Assembly (NCBI GenBank): GCA_947364045.1 | Contig: CANARN010000004.1 | Coordinates: 1-64,000, forward strand | DNA length: 64,000 nucleotides | Direction: 5' to 3' | Source: an uncultured Clostridia bacterium | Lineage (GTDB): Bacteria; Bacillota; Clostridia; Oscillospirales; Acutalibacteraceae | Part shown: piece by piece, positions 1 through 8,415 of the stretch | How the letters are laid out: every line of letters starts with the position of its first letter | Position numbering within the stretch: position 1 is the first letter of the stretch | The notes under the pieces: model-generated | Seen by the model: the letters and a program-made list of their open reading frames with translations, nothing else | What the model was told of the DNA's origin: nothing | Databases searched by the model: none | Made by a program: the position numbers and the translations under genes

Positions 1-48
1 TCTACACTAATCTTAACACTCTTTCCCTACACGACGCTCTTCCGATCT
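1..48 (+). other. Illumina TruSeq adapter contamination (D506 i5 index)
   Basis: Bases 1-7 match the end of the P5 arm, 8-15 read TAATCTTA (the TruSeq HT D506 index), and 16-48 match the standard Read 1 sequencing-primer arm ending in CTTCCGATCT. Genomic sequence starts at 49. The adapter touches the 3' end of the first gene, so the window begins at an untrimmed assembly end. Confidence 0.98.
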
Positions 49-63
49 AAATGTTATTCTCAG

Positions 64-786
64 TTAAAAAACATCTTCGTCATTTATTACTGCGCTGGGG
101 TTTTTCTGAAGACAGTATATTAAATCGTTTTGAGTAATTTCGGCAGGAGCAGTTGAAAACTTTTCACTGAAATTCATATTCCTTCGGCGGATATTGTGCG
201 CGTCGCTTGCAATAAACTTTGCCGCGTTGTTCTTTATTAAGTCAACGGCAATTCTTTGCGCCTCCGAATCAATATTTCCCACAACACTGTCGGCATTGAC
301 CTGAAAAACTGCGCCTCTGTGAAGAATTCGGTCAATAAGCCGTAAATCGTGTCTGACTGCATAATACCGTTCGGGGTGAGCGACAATAGGAGTATATCCT
401 CTGTCGGAAAGCTCGGAAAGTGCATCAAGACCTTCTTCGACATTAAAGGGACCTAAGGGAAATTCGCAGAGCATATAGCGTGAGCCGTTTATTGTAAGCG
501 GGTCTAAGTCCCCTGCCGTAAAAATTTCCCTGCTCAAAAACAGCTCTGCGCCCGCATAAAGAGTAATATCAATTCTTTCCTCTCCAAGCTGCTCACGGAG
601 CAGTTCAAGCTTTGAGTCGCGTTCCAGAACAAAGCCGTCAATATCTCTGTAATTGATAAAATGCGGTGTGGCAACTATTCCGTCAAAGCCGTTGTCAAAG
701 GACTGACGGCAAAGAGCTACGGACTCGTTAATATCTGCCGAGCCGTCATCTATATCGAAAATTATATGGCTGTGAATGTCAATCAT
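64..786 (-). CDS. CpsB/YwqE-type PHP-domain tyrosine phosphatase
   Basis: A 240-residue PHP-fold metal-dependent phosphatase of the CpsB/CapC/YwqE family, which removes phosphate from tyrosine residues, typically on bacterial tyrosine kinases controlling capsule or exopolysaccharide export. Visible metal-ligand motifs are HSH at residues 5-7, DDG at 13-15, TPHF at 40-43, AHPERY near 135 and SDAHN near 195. Length fits the family (about 240-255). The ATG lies inside the 3' end of the upstream membrane-protein gene (8-bp overlap), so the two are translationally coupled. No tyrosine kinase or capsule cluster is visible; it could lie beyond the contig end. The family is clear; the substrate is unknown. 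Confidence 0.88.
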   Translation of the reverse strand: MIDIHSHIIFDIDDGSADINESVALCRQSFDNGFDGIVATPHFINYRDIDGFVLERDSKLELLREQLGEERIDITLYAGAELFLSREIFTAGDLDPLTINGSRYMLCEFPLGPFNVEEGLDALSELSDRGYTPIVAHPERYYAVRHDLRLIDRILHRGAVFQVNADSVVGNIDSEAQRIAVDLIKNNAAKFIASDAHNIRRRNMNFSEKFSTAPAEITQNDLIYCLQKNPSAVINDEDVF

Positions 787-1954
787 CAGTTACCTCTTCT
801 GTCTTTTCCGATGCGGCTTGTTCTTTCTCCTTTTCGCCTTCGTCAACCTTATGGAAAATATGAATTATTCCCTCTTCATTTAAAAGCTTAATCATAACAA
901 GTGTGATGGGAAGAATAAAGATTCCGAGTACGCCGAAAAGCTGTGTGCCTACATACATTGCGATAATTGTCGCAAAGGGTGGAATACCGAGCTGATTTGA
1001 AACAAGCTTCGGCTCAATAATCTGTCTTATAACAGTTATGCACGCATACATAATAAATATACCTATCGCAAGCGAAATTTTGCCGCTCAGCAGACAGTAA
1101 AGCGCCCACGGAATAAGAACTGTTCCCGTGCCGAGAATGGGGACTATATCAATAAGAGCGGTAATGAGTGAGAAAATAACAATGTAGCCGCCCTCATAAA
1201 TGCCGATAAGCTTTAAAAGGAACAGACCGAGAGCCAGCTCGGAAAATGTTATAATTATAATAAGACCGTACGCTTTTCCCATTTTTGAAAGAGAGGGTAC
1301 AAGAAGATTTTTTGAACGTACAATTTTTTCTCTTGTTTCCTTGCGGAAAAGCGAAAGGATTATTCTGCGGACAGAAGCAAAATCGGCAGTCATAAAGCAA
1401 CATGAAACAATAGCGATAACAATTGCTACAAGCGTTGACGGAAGCTGTTTTACCGTATTCCAAATTCCTAAAAGCGGAGTTCTTAATGCAGAAAAGTCAA
1501 TTCCGGCGCCCGTATTGTTTAAAATTGCGTCCACCTTTTTACCCATAAATGACGTTATCGCGTTTTCAATTTTGTCGGGCAGGAAAGCAAGATGCTCGCT
1601 GACGGACGCTTCAAGCTTTTCGATGAATGAAGGAATATCCTGAAATTGAAGCATAAGGTATTGGAAAAAGCCTTTAAATTCTATTCCCAAACGCACCATA
1701 AGCGCGGTTAAAAGCCCCAAAATTACAGTGACTGAAAACAACACAAGAAAAACCGAAACTATTCCCCTTTTCAGCGGAGTTTTTTTACAAATGAAATTTA
1801 CGGGCTTTTGAAGCGCGGCGGCTACCGCTAACGCTACAAGAAAAGGGAAAAACAGCCCGAATGCGTATTTCATAAAATAATAAAATATTATTGAAACAAA
1901 TACGATGTAAACGACATCAATTATAAACTTTTTCTTTCTTTGGAGAGTATCCAT
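779..1954 (-). CDS. AI-2E family membrane protein, YtvI-like
   Basis: About 391 residues with roughly seven to eight hydrophobic segments, a central soluble stretch and the C-terminal helices typical of the AI-2E/PerM family. The arrangement resembles YtvI, which in spore formers is annotated as a sporulation integral membrane protein. Start chosen at 1954 because AGAGG precedes it at good spacing; the in-frame ATG at 1987 sits inside a good -10 box and cannot be the start. It is first in a two-gene transcript with the PHP phosphatase. The C-terminal tail is charged (Glu/Lys-rich). The substrate is unknown: the family name is historical and does not prove autoinducer transport. Confidence 0.8.
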   Translation of the reverse strand: MDTLQRKKKFIIDVVYIVFVSIIFYYFMKYAFGLFFPFLVALAVAAALQKPVNFICKKTPLKRGIVSVFLVLFSVTVILGLLTALMVRLGIEFKGFFQYLMLQFQDIPSFIEKLEASVSEHLAFLPDKIENAITSFMGKKVDAILNNTGAGIDFSALRTPLLGIWNTVKQLPSTLVAIVIAIVSCCFMTADFASVRRIILSLFRKETREKIVRSKNLLVPSLSKMGKAYGLIIIITFSELALGLFLLKLIGIYEGGYIVIFSLITALIDIVPILGTGTVLIPWALYCLLSGKISLAIGIFIMYACITVIRQIIEPKLVSNQLGIPPFATIIAMYVGTQLFGVLGIFILPITLVMIKLLNEEGIIHIFHKVDEGEKEKEQAASEKTEEVTDD

Positions 1955-1986
1955 TTTACAACCTCTATGAAATAGTATAGTATACA

Positions 1987-2015
1987 TTTATATAATAAAC
2001 CATTTTTCTTTACAA
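1987..2015 (-). promoter_or_regulatory. promoter of the ytvI-like/phosphatase transcript
   Basis: On the minus strand TTGTAA (2010-2015), a 17-bp spacer and TATAAA (1987-1992) form a good SigA-type promoter, placing the start of transcription near 1980, just ahead of the ATG at 1954. Confidence 0.6.
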
Positions 2016-2118
2016 TACAATTAAAATTTTATTAAAATATGTAAACATTTCTAAAATTTTCTAAAAAAAATTATTATTTATATAATATTTTCCACTTTTA
2101 TACAGTGAAAAATTATGT

Positions 2119-2201
2119 TAAAATACATAGCGTGGTAGTTTATTACTATATCAGGACGAAAAAACACGGTAATACTGAAAATGTGTTTTTAAAACCGTCC
2201 T
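2119..2201 (+). promoter_or_regulatory. promoter and hairpin leader of the hom operon
   Basis: TGTTAAAAT (extended -10, ending 2124) lies about 100 bases before hom; the -35 is poor. The leader holds a long hairpin at 2153-2201: AGGACG pairs with CGTCCT, and inside it AAAAACAC pairs with GTGTTTTT. It is followed by an imperfect T-rich run, so an attenuator is possible, but no leader peptide or known riboswitch is recognised. Confidence 0.4.
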
Positions 2202-2228
2202 TCAACTATTTTTCTGGAAGTGAATATA

Positions 2229-3467
2229 ATGCAAGTAGCAGTAATGGGTTACGGAACGGTAGGTTCCGGTGTTGTTGAGGTTATTACCACGAATCACGAA
2301 AGCATTGTAAAACGCAGTACACAAAATGAGCTTGAGATTAAGTACATTCTTGATTTGCGTGATTTCCCCGGCGACATAAACGAATCAAAAATGGTAAAGG
2401 ACTTTAACGTCATTTTAAATGATGATGAGGTTAAGGTTGTTGTTGAAACAATGGGCGGGCTTCACCCGGCTTTTGAGTTTGTTTCGGCGTGCCTAAAAAC
2501 GGGCAAAAGCGTTGTTACGTCAAATAAAGAGCTTGTGGCATCAAAAGGTTATGAGCTTTTAACGCTTGCGCGGGAAAACAATGTAAATTTCCTTTTTGAA
2601 GCGTCTGTCGGTGGCGGTATTCCGATTATCCGCCCGATTTCACAGTGCCTTGCCGCAAATGAAATTGACGAGATTGCAGGCATACTTAACGGTACAACAA
2701 ACTTTATTCTCACTATGATGATAGAAAAGAATATGAGCTTTGAGGACGCCTTGAAGCTGGCGCAGGACAACGGCTATGCCGAAAAAGACCCGACAGCTGA
2801 CATTGAGGGTCACGATGCTTGCAGAAAGATTTGCATACTCGCTTCTCTTTGCTTCGGCAAACACGTTTATCCCGACTGCGTTCACACGGAGGGTATAACA
2901 AAAATTACTCTCAGCGATGTTGCGTACATTTCAAGCTTCGGCGGAGTCATAAAGCTTTTAGGACGCGCAAAAAGAATATCAGACGATAAAATTTTTGCCG
3001 TAGTTTCCCCTGCCATTGTTATGAACGGCAGTCAGCTTGCATCTGTTAACGATGTTTTCAACGCAATTCTTGTAAGAGGAAACGCAACGGGAGATGTTGT
3101 ATTTTACGGCAAAGGCGCAGGTAAATTGCCGACAGCTTCCGCAGTAGTTGCAGATGTTATTGACTGCGCAAGAAATGCCGATAAGAGAAAGCCGTTCGGT
3201 TGGGGCGACAGCGTAGAAAACTATGTCGCAGATTATGATACTGATGTAAATCCGCTTTATATCCGCGCAAAGACTGAAGATAAAGAGAGCGCCGTAAAGG
3301 CAATCGAAGGCGCAGTCGGCAGTATTCAGCTGCTGACAAATGACAGCGCTCCTCAGAATGAAATCGCCTTTGTAACAAAGAGCGATGAAGAGAAAAAGCT
3401 TGTAGCCGCTCTTAAAAATATTGCGGAAATAGAGATTGAATCGCTTATTAGAATTACAGATTATTGA
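2229..3467 (+). CDS. hom: homoserine dehydrogenase
   Basis: Reduces aspartate semialdehyde to homoserine with NAD(P)H, the branch point toward threonine and methionine. The protein (412 residues) opens with a Rossmann GxGxxG (GYGTVG, residues 7-12), has the TSNKELVA segment near residue 98 and the substrate/catalytic region DPTADIEGHDACRK near 190-203, and ends in a shortened ACT-like domain of about 70 residues that probably senses an amino-acid end product. The ATG at 2229 is preferred over the GTG at 2220 because GGAAG sits 8 bases before it; lysC has the same arrangement. It heads a run of same-strand aspartate-family genes. Confidence 0.95.
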   Translation: MQVAVMGYGTVGSGVVEVITTNHESIVKRSTQNELEIKYILDLRDFPGDINESKMVKDFNVILNDDEVKVVVETMGGLHPAFEFVSACLKTGKSVVTSNKELVASKGYELLTLARENNVNFLFEASVGGGIPIIRPISQCLAANEIDEIAGILNGTTNFILTMMIEKNMSFEDALKLAQDNGYAEKDPTADIEGHDACRKICILASLCFGKHVYPDCVHTEGITKITLSDVAYISSFGGVIKLLGRAKRISDDKIFAVVSPAIVMNGSQLASVNDVFNAILVRGNATGDVVFYGKGAGKLPTASAVVADVIDCARNADKRKPFGWGDSVENYVADYDTDVNPLYIRAKTEDKESAVKAIEGAVGSIQLLTNDSAPQNEIAFVTKSDEEKKLVAALKNIAEIEIESLIRITDY

Positions 3468-3492
3468 TAAATTTCCTGTGAGGTGAAATATA

Positions 3493-4701
3493 ATGGGACT
3501 TATAGTTCAAAAATTCGGCGGCAGCTCTGTTGCCAATGCCGAAAGAGTTATGAATGTTGCCAAAATTGTTACCGACACTTACCGTGAGGGTAACGACGTA
3601 GTGGTTGTTGTTTCCGCTCAGGGCGACACGACGGATGACCTTATTGAAAAGGCTTATGAAATTACCGAAAAGCCGTCAAAAAGAGAAATGGATATGCTTT
3701 TAACCTCCGGCGAGCAGATTTCAATTTCGCTTCTTGCTATGGCTATTGAGAAGCTCGGATGCCACGCGGTTTCGCTTCTCGGCTGGCAGGCAGGCTTCAA
3801 CACCACGTCCGCTTACGGTATCGCAAGAATTAAATCCGTTAAGGCAGACAGAATACGCGCTGAAATTGACCGTCACAACATTGTTGTTGTAGCGGGCTTT
3901 CAGGGTCTTAATAAATATGACGATTTAACAACCCTCGGCAGAGGCGGCTCAGACACCAGCGCTGTTGCAATAGCAGCTGCAATGCACGCAGACCGCTGTC
4001 AGATTTTTACCGACGTTGAAGGCGTTTATACAGCAGATCCGAGAAAGGTTCCGGCAGCTCGCAAGCTTAAAGAGATAACATATGACGAGATGCTTGAGCT
4101 TGCAACTCTCGGCGCTCAGGTTCTTAACAACCGTTCGGTTGAAATGGCAAAAAAATATAATGTAAAGCTTGAGGTACTTTCAAGTCTTAAAAGAGTTCCA
4201 GGCACAATAGTTAAGGAGGTTGCTAAAATGGAAAAAATGCTTATAAGAGGTGTCACTAAAGACACAGACGTTGCCCGTATTTCAGTTACAAAAATTTCAA
4301 ATACTCCCGGAATTGCCTTTAAGCTTTTCTCGGTTCTTGCAAAACACAAAATCAATGTTGACATTATTTTGCAGTCAGTAGGACGCGACAACACAAAGGA
4401 TATTACCTTTACCGTTTCAAAGGGCAATGCAGAAGAAGCAGTTTCCTGTATTGCGGATGCATTTGACATTTCGGAAGAAGACATTATCTGTGACACAAAC
4501 GTAGCAAAGGTTTCTGTTGTAGGCGCGGGTATGGAGTCACACCCCGGCACTGCATCAAAAATGTTTGAGGCGCTTTACGAGCATGATATTAACATTGATA
4601 TGATTTCAACAAGCGAAATTAAAATTTCGGTTCTTATTGATATTGACGTTGCTGACAAGGCAGTTTCAGCTATTCACAAAGCATTCTTCCCCGAAGAATA
4701 A
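3493..4701 (+). CDS. lysC: aspartate kinase
   Basis: Phosphorylates aspartate, the first committed step to lysine, diaminopimelate, threonine and methionine. Motifs: KFGGSSVAN at residues 7-15 (nucleotide binding), GRGGSDTSA near 152-160, FTDVEGVYTADPR near 172-184, then two ACT domains from about residue 258 to the end (NTPGIAFKLF and HPGTASKMFEA repeats), as in lysine- or threonine-inhibited enzymes. At 402 residues it has normal monofunctional length. It lies 25 bp behind hom with a GAGGTG ribosome site. Pairing kinase and homoserine dehydrogenase as separate neighbours is common in Firmicutes. Confidence 0.96.
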   Translation: MGLIVQKFGGSSVANAERVMNVAKIVTDTYREGNDVVVVVSAQGDTTDDLIEKAYEITEKPSKREMDMLLTSGEQISISLLAMAIEKLGCHAVSLLGWQAGFNTTSAYGIARIKSVKADRIRAEIDRHNIVVVAGFQGLNKYDDLTTLGRGGSDTSAVAIAAAMHADRCQIFTDVEGVYTADPRKVPAARKLKEITYDEMLELATLGAQVLNNRSVEMAKKYNVKLEVLSSLKRVPGTIVKEVAKMEKMLIRGVTKDTDVARISVTKISNTPGIAFKLFSVLAKHKINVDIILQSVGRDNTKDITFTVSKGNAEEAVSCIADAFDISEEDIICDTNVAKVSVVGAGMESHPGTASKMFEALYEHDINIDMISTSEIKISVLIDIDVADKAVSAIHKAFFPEE

Positions 4702-4740
4702 TTAAGTTTTAGGATAATTTTAATACAACGGAGGACAAAA

Positions 4741-5994
4741 ATGTACAGTAATATTATTGACACCATAGGCTTTCTTGCAAACAGCGACCCGGAACTTGCC
4801 GCTGCTATGAATGAGGAGCTTATAAGACAGAAGCAGAATATTGAGCTTATTGCGAGCGAAAACATTGTTTCGCCGGAGGTTATGGCGGCAATGGGAAGCG
4901 TTCTCACAAATAAGTATGCCGAAGGATATTCAGGTCACCGTTATTACGGCGGATGTCAGTTTGTTGACAAGGTTGAGGACATTGCCTGCGAAAGACTTAA
5001 AAAGCTTTTCGGCGCGGAATATGTAAATGTTCAGCCTCATTCGGGCGCACAGGCAAATATGGCGGTTTACTTTGCTCTTATCGAGCCGGGTGACACCGTA
5101 ATGGGAATGAATCTTGCCGAGGGCGGCCATTTAACACACGGCTCACCTGTTAATATGTCAGGTAAATACTACAATTTTGTTCCTTACGGCGTAAATGAAA
5201 ACGGATATATTGATTATGATAAGTTTGAAGAGCTTGTTAAAGAAAACAAACCGAAGCTTATCGTTGCGGGCGCTTCGGCATACCCCAGAGTTATAGATTT
5301 TGAGAAAATGGCAAACATCGCTCACGAAAACGGCGCTTATTTAATGGTTGATATGGCGCACATTGCGGGTCTTGTTGCCGCAGGCGTTCATCCGTCGCCG
5401 ATTCCCTTTGCCGATGTTGTTACATCTACAACTCACAAAACACTCAGAGGTCCGAGAGGCGGCATAATTCTCTGTAAGGACGCTGAATTCGGTAAGCAGT
5501 TTAATAAGGCGATTTTCCCCGGCACACAGGGCGGTCCGCTTATGCACGTTATTGCGGGCAAGGCAGTTTGCTTCGGAGAGGCATTAAAGCCCGAATATAA
5601 AGAATATCAGAAAAAGGTTGTCGAGAATGCGGCGGCTCTTGCAGAAGGTCTTACCAAGAGAGGCATAAACCTCGTTTCGGGCGGCACGGACAACCACCTT
5701 ATGCTCGTTGACCTGCGTTCAGTCGGAATTACAGGCAAAGAGCTTGAAAGAAGACTTGACGAGGTTCACATTACAGCTAATAAAAACGCTATTCCAAATG
5801 ACCCCGAGAAGCCGTTTGTTACAAGCGGTGTAAGACTCGGCACGCCTGCCGTTACAACAAGAGGTATGGGTATAGCTGAGATGGACGAAATCGCAGAGTG
5901 CATTTATCTTTGCGCTACGGATTTTGAAAACAAAAAGGACGAGATTGCAAACAAAGTTGCAGATATAGTTGCGCGATTCCCCTTATACGAATAA
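4741..5994 (+). CDS. glyA: serine hydroxymethyltransferase
   Basis: PLP enzyme that interconverts serine and glycine while loading one-carbon units on tetrahydrofolate; cytosolic. The 417-residue protein has the family's characteristic segments: HSGAQAN, the LTHGSPVN loop, [10 protein letters not shown], and the PLP-lysine block [13 protein letters not shown] near residue 229. The ribosome site GGAGG precedes the ATG. It sits between lysC and dapF; the link may be shared demand for amino-acid and purine precursors (purB follows). No odd residues seen. Confidence 0.97.
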   Translation: MYSNIIDTIGFLANSDPELAAAMNEELIRQKQNIELIASENIVSPEVMAAMGSVLTNKYAEGYSGHRYYGGCQFVDKVEDIACERLKKLFGAEYVNVQPHSGAQANMAVYFALIEPGDTVMGMNLAEGGHLTHGSPVNMSGKYYNFVPYGVNENGYIDYDKFEELVKENKPKLIVAGASAYPRVIDFEKMANIAHENGAYLMVDMAHIAGLVAAGVHPSPIPFADVVTSTTHKTLRGPRGGIILCKDAEFGKQFNKAIFPGTQGGPLMHVIAGKAVCFGEALKPEYKEYQKKVVENAAALAEGLTKRGINLVSGGTDNHLMLVDLRSVGITGKELERRLDEVHITANKNAIPNDPEKPFVTSGVRLGTPAVTTRGMGIAEMDEIAECIYLCATDFENKKDEIANKVADIVARFPLYE

Positions 5995-6035
5995 ACACTA
6001 AAGGTTCATCATATCTTTTCTTGGGAGGAGATATG

Positions 6036-6866
6036 ATGAATTTTGTAAAGATGCACGGCGCAGGCAACGACTACATATACATTGACGGATTTTGCGAAGA
6101 GATTTTAAATCCCGAAGAAGCTGCAATAACCTTGAGCCGACAGCATTTCGGAATAGGCGCTGACGGAATTGTTATTATTCGCCCTGACGAAACTGCCGAC
6201 TGCTTTATGGACATTTACAATGCAGACGGCTCCAGAGCTAAAATGTGCGGAAATGCTGTTCGGTGTGTTGCAAAATTTCTCTATGACAGAAAAAGACTTA
6301 ACGGAATATGCGCTAAAATCAACACGCTGTCCGGACTTCGTACAGTTGTAATTGAGGAAAGAGACGGAAAAGCCGTTTCTGCAACTGTTAATATGGGCAA
6401 ACCCGTGCTGAACGGAAAGTCAATACCCACACGCTTCGGCGATGCTGTTGTAAAAAATAAAAACATATTTGTATGTGACAGATATTTTGACGTAACCTGT
6501 CTGTCAATGGGCAATCCGCACTGCGTAACCTTTTGCGACGATCCCGATTTAATGGATTTGAGCGTCTTGGGCAGCGCTTTTGAAAATCACGAGTATTTTC
6601 CCGACAGAATAAATGCGGAATTTGTAAGTGTTATCGGCAAAAACAGGCTGAAAGTCAGGGTTCATGAGCGCGGGAGCGGTGAAACGCTTGCCTGCGGAAC
6701 AGGAGCTTGCGCTTCGGCGGTTGCGGCGGTTTTATTGGGAAGATGCGACAGGGAAAGTGAAATTTCCGTACAGATGAAGGGCGGCGAGCTGTTCGTCTGC
6801 TGGAGCAACGACGGTGACGTTTATCTTAACGGCGAGGCTGTTGAGGTTTTTATAGGAAAAATATAA
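6036..6866 (+). CDS. dapF: diaminopimelate epimerase
   Basis: Converts LL- to meso-diaminopimelate, the cross-linking residue of peptidoglycan and lysine precursor. The two catalytic cysteines are visible in KMCGNAVRC (about residue 75) and ACGTGACAS (about residue 218), with the GNDYIYID N-terminus typical of the family. Length 276 is normal. The start is set at 6036: GGGAGGAG ends at 6030, giving 5-nt spacing, while the adjacent ATG at 6033 is too close and the TTG at 6021 overlaps the ribosome site. It is followed after 18 bp by dapL, its pathway partner. Confidence 0.96.
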   Translation: MNFVKMHGAGNDYIYIDGFCEEILNPEEAAITLSRQHFGIGADGIVIIRPDETADCFMDIYNADGSRAKMCGNAVRCVAKFLYDRKRLNGICAKINTLSGLRTVVIEERDGKAVSATVNMGKPVLNGKSIPTRFGDAVVKNKNIFVCDRYFDVTCLSMGNPHCVTFCDDPDLMDLSVLGSAFENHEYFPDRINAEFVSVIGKNRLKVRVHERGSGETLACGTGACASAVAAVLLGRCDRESEISVQMKGGELFVCWSNDGDVYLNGEAVEVFIGKI

Positions 6867-6884
6867 AAAAGAGGAGAAAAGCTT

Positions 6885-8099
6885 ATGAAAATCAATGATA
6901 ACTTTTTAAAAATACAAAGCTCTTACCTTTTTTCAAATATAGCAAAAAAGGTAAATGCTTACACTGCGGCTAATCCGGACAAGCCGATTATAAGACTCGG
7001 CATAGGCGATGTTACAAGACCGCTTGCGCCTGCCTGTATTACTGCTATGCACAAGGCGGTTGACGATATGGCGGACGAGAAAACCTTTATGGGTTACCCG
7101 CCTGAATACGGTCATAAATGGATTTTAAACGCAATTGCAGAAAACGATTACAGAGCAAGAGGAGTAGACATTGACGAGAGCGAAATATTCCTCAGCGACG
7201 GCGCAAAGAGCGACTGCGGCAACATCGGCGATATTCTTTCCGTTGACAATAAGGTTGCAGTCTGCGACCCCGTTTATCCCGTTTATGTTGACACAAATGT
7301 TATGGCAGGCAGATCGGGCGATTTTGTAAACGGCGGCTGGTCGAATATTTACTATATGCCCTGCACGGCAGAAAACAACTTCCTCCCCTCTCTTCCCACG
7401 GAAAAGGTAGACATAATTTATCTTTGCTTCCCGAACAACCCCACAGGTATGGCAATTACAAAGACAGAGCTTAAAAAATGGGTTGATTATGCAAACGAAA
7501 ACGGCTCTCTCATTTTATTTGACTCGGCTTATGAAGCATTTATCACCGAGGATGATGTTCCCCATTCAATCTATGAAATTGATGGCGCAAGAACGTGCGC
7601 TATTGAGTTCAGAAGCTTTTCAAAAACAGCAGGCTTTACGGGTGTTCGCTGCGGCTACACGGTAGTTCCGCACGACCTTAAAGCAGACGGCACGGAGCTT
7701 AACGGTCTTTGGGCAAGACGTCAGGCGACAAAATTCAACGGTGTTTCTTATATAACACAGAGAGCGGCAGAAGCTGTCTACTCTGAAGAGGGTAAAAAGC
7801 AGGTTCGTGAAATAATCGCATATTATCAGAACAATGCAAAGGTAATTTACAACGGTCTTAAGGACTGCGGATTTACCGTTTACGGCGCAAAAAATTCACC
7901 TTATGTTTGGCTTAAAACTCCCGATAATATGGGAAGCTGGGAATTTTTTGACACTCTTCTTAATGAAATTCAGGTTGTTGGTACTCCCGGCGAGGGCTTC
8001 GGTCCCAGCGGCGAGGGCTATTTCAGACTGACAGCCTTCGGCTCAGCGGATAACACCGCCGCCGCAGTAGAAAGAATTAAAAATTATTTCGTTAAGTAA
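6885..8099 (+). CDS. dapL: LL-diaminopimelate aminotransferase
   Basis: PLP aminotransferase that makes LL-diaminopimelate directly from tetrahydrodipicolinate, bypassing succinylated or acetylated intermediates; this route is found in Clostridia, chlamydiae, some archaea and plants. The 404-residue protein carries the fold-I markers NNPTGMA near residue 187 and the PLP-lysine block [10 protein letters not shown] near 246, and the N-terminal [10 protein letters not shown] expected for DapL rather than a generic aspartate aminotransferase. It shares its stop with the start codon of the following transposase remnant (TAATG). Confidence 0.95.
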   Translation: MKINDNFLKIQSSYLFSNIAKKVNAYTAANPDKPIIRLGIGDVTRPLAPACITAMHKAVDDMADEKTFMGYPPEYGHKWILNAIAENDYRARGVDIDESEIFLSDGAKSDCGNIGDILSVDNKVAVCDPVYPVYVDTNVMAGRSGDFVNGGWSNIYYMPCTAENNFLPSLPTEKVDIIYLCFPNNPTGMAITKTELKKWVDYANENGSLILFDSAYEAFITEDDVPHSIYEIDGARTCAIEFRSFSKTAGFTGVRCGYTVVPHDLKADGTELNGLWARRQATKFNGVSYITQRAAEAVYSEEGKKQVREIIAYYQNNAKVIYNGLKDCGFTVYGAKNSPYVWLKTPDNMGSWEFFDTLLNEIQVVGTPGEGFGPSGEGYFRLTAFGSADNTAAAVERIKNYFVK

Positions 8100-8402
8100 T
8101 GTCTGATAATGATTTTTCCGAAAGAAAAAGGCTTAGACTGAAAGATTTTGATTACAGCAGTAATAATTTTTATTTTGTAACTGTTTGTGTTAAGAACAAA
8201 GAACCGTTGTTGAGCAATATCGTCCCCTACAAGCACAGATTTAAGTACGGTTATTAGGACATTTAAAACTATGGTGACAAAAGAAATCGGAACGCCCATT
8301 TGGCAACGGTCGTTTTATGATGAAATAATAAAAAACGAAACACATTTTCAAAATGTGTGGAATTATATAGCGTACAATGCATTGAAGGAATATTCCGCAT
8401 AA
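8099..8402 (+). pseudogene. REP-associated tyrosine transposase (RAYT) remnant
   Basis: Two pieces of a Y1/HUH transposase of the REP-associated family remain. The first (8099-8257, 52 residues) has the family N-terminus, RLKDFDYSSNNFYFVTVC. The second, in another frame (8232-8402), has the family C-terminus, LSTVIRTFKTMV...GTPIWQRSFYDEIIKNE...NYIAYNAL. The middle, including the HUH metal-binding motif, is gone. At the junction (8219-8230) lies ATCGTCCCCTAC, identical to the outer end of REP palindromes elsewhere in the window (for example 20609-20620). It overlaps the dapL stop by one base, so it is probably read through in the operon but cannot make an active enzyme. Confidence 0.85.
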
Positions 8403-8415
8403 AAGGAGCAGAAAA

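Noticed and set aside
779..1954. Autoinducer-2 exporter
   Set aside because: The AI-2E family name alone does not support that role; the protein resembles YtvI more closely.
1955..1987. Upstream ATG start for the YtvI-like protein
   Set aside because: It lies in the -10 box of the predicted promoter and lacks a ribosome site, whereas AGAGG precedes ATG 1954.
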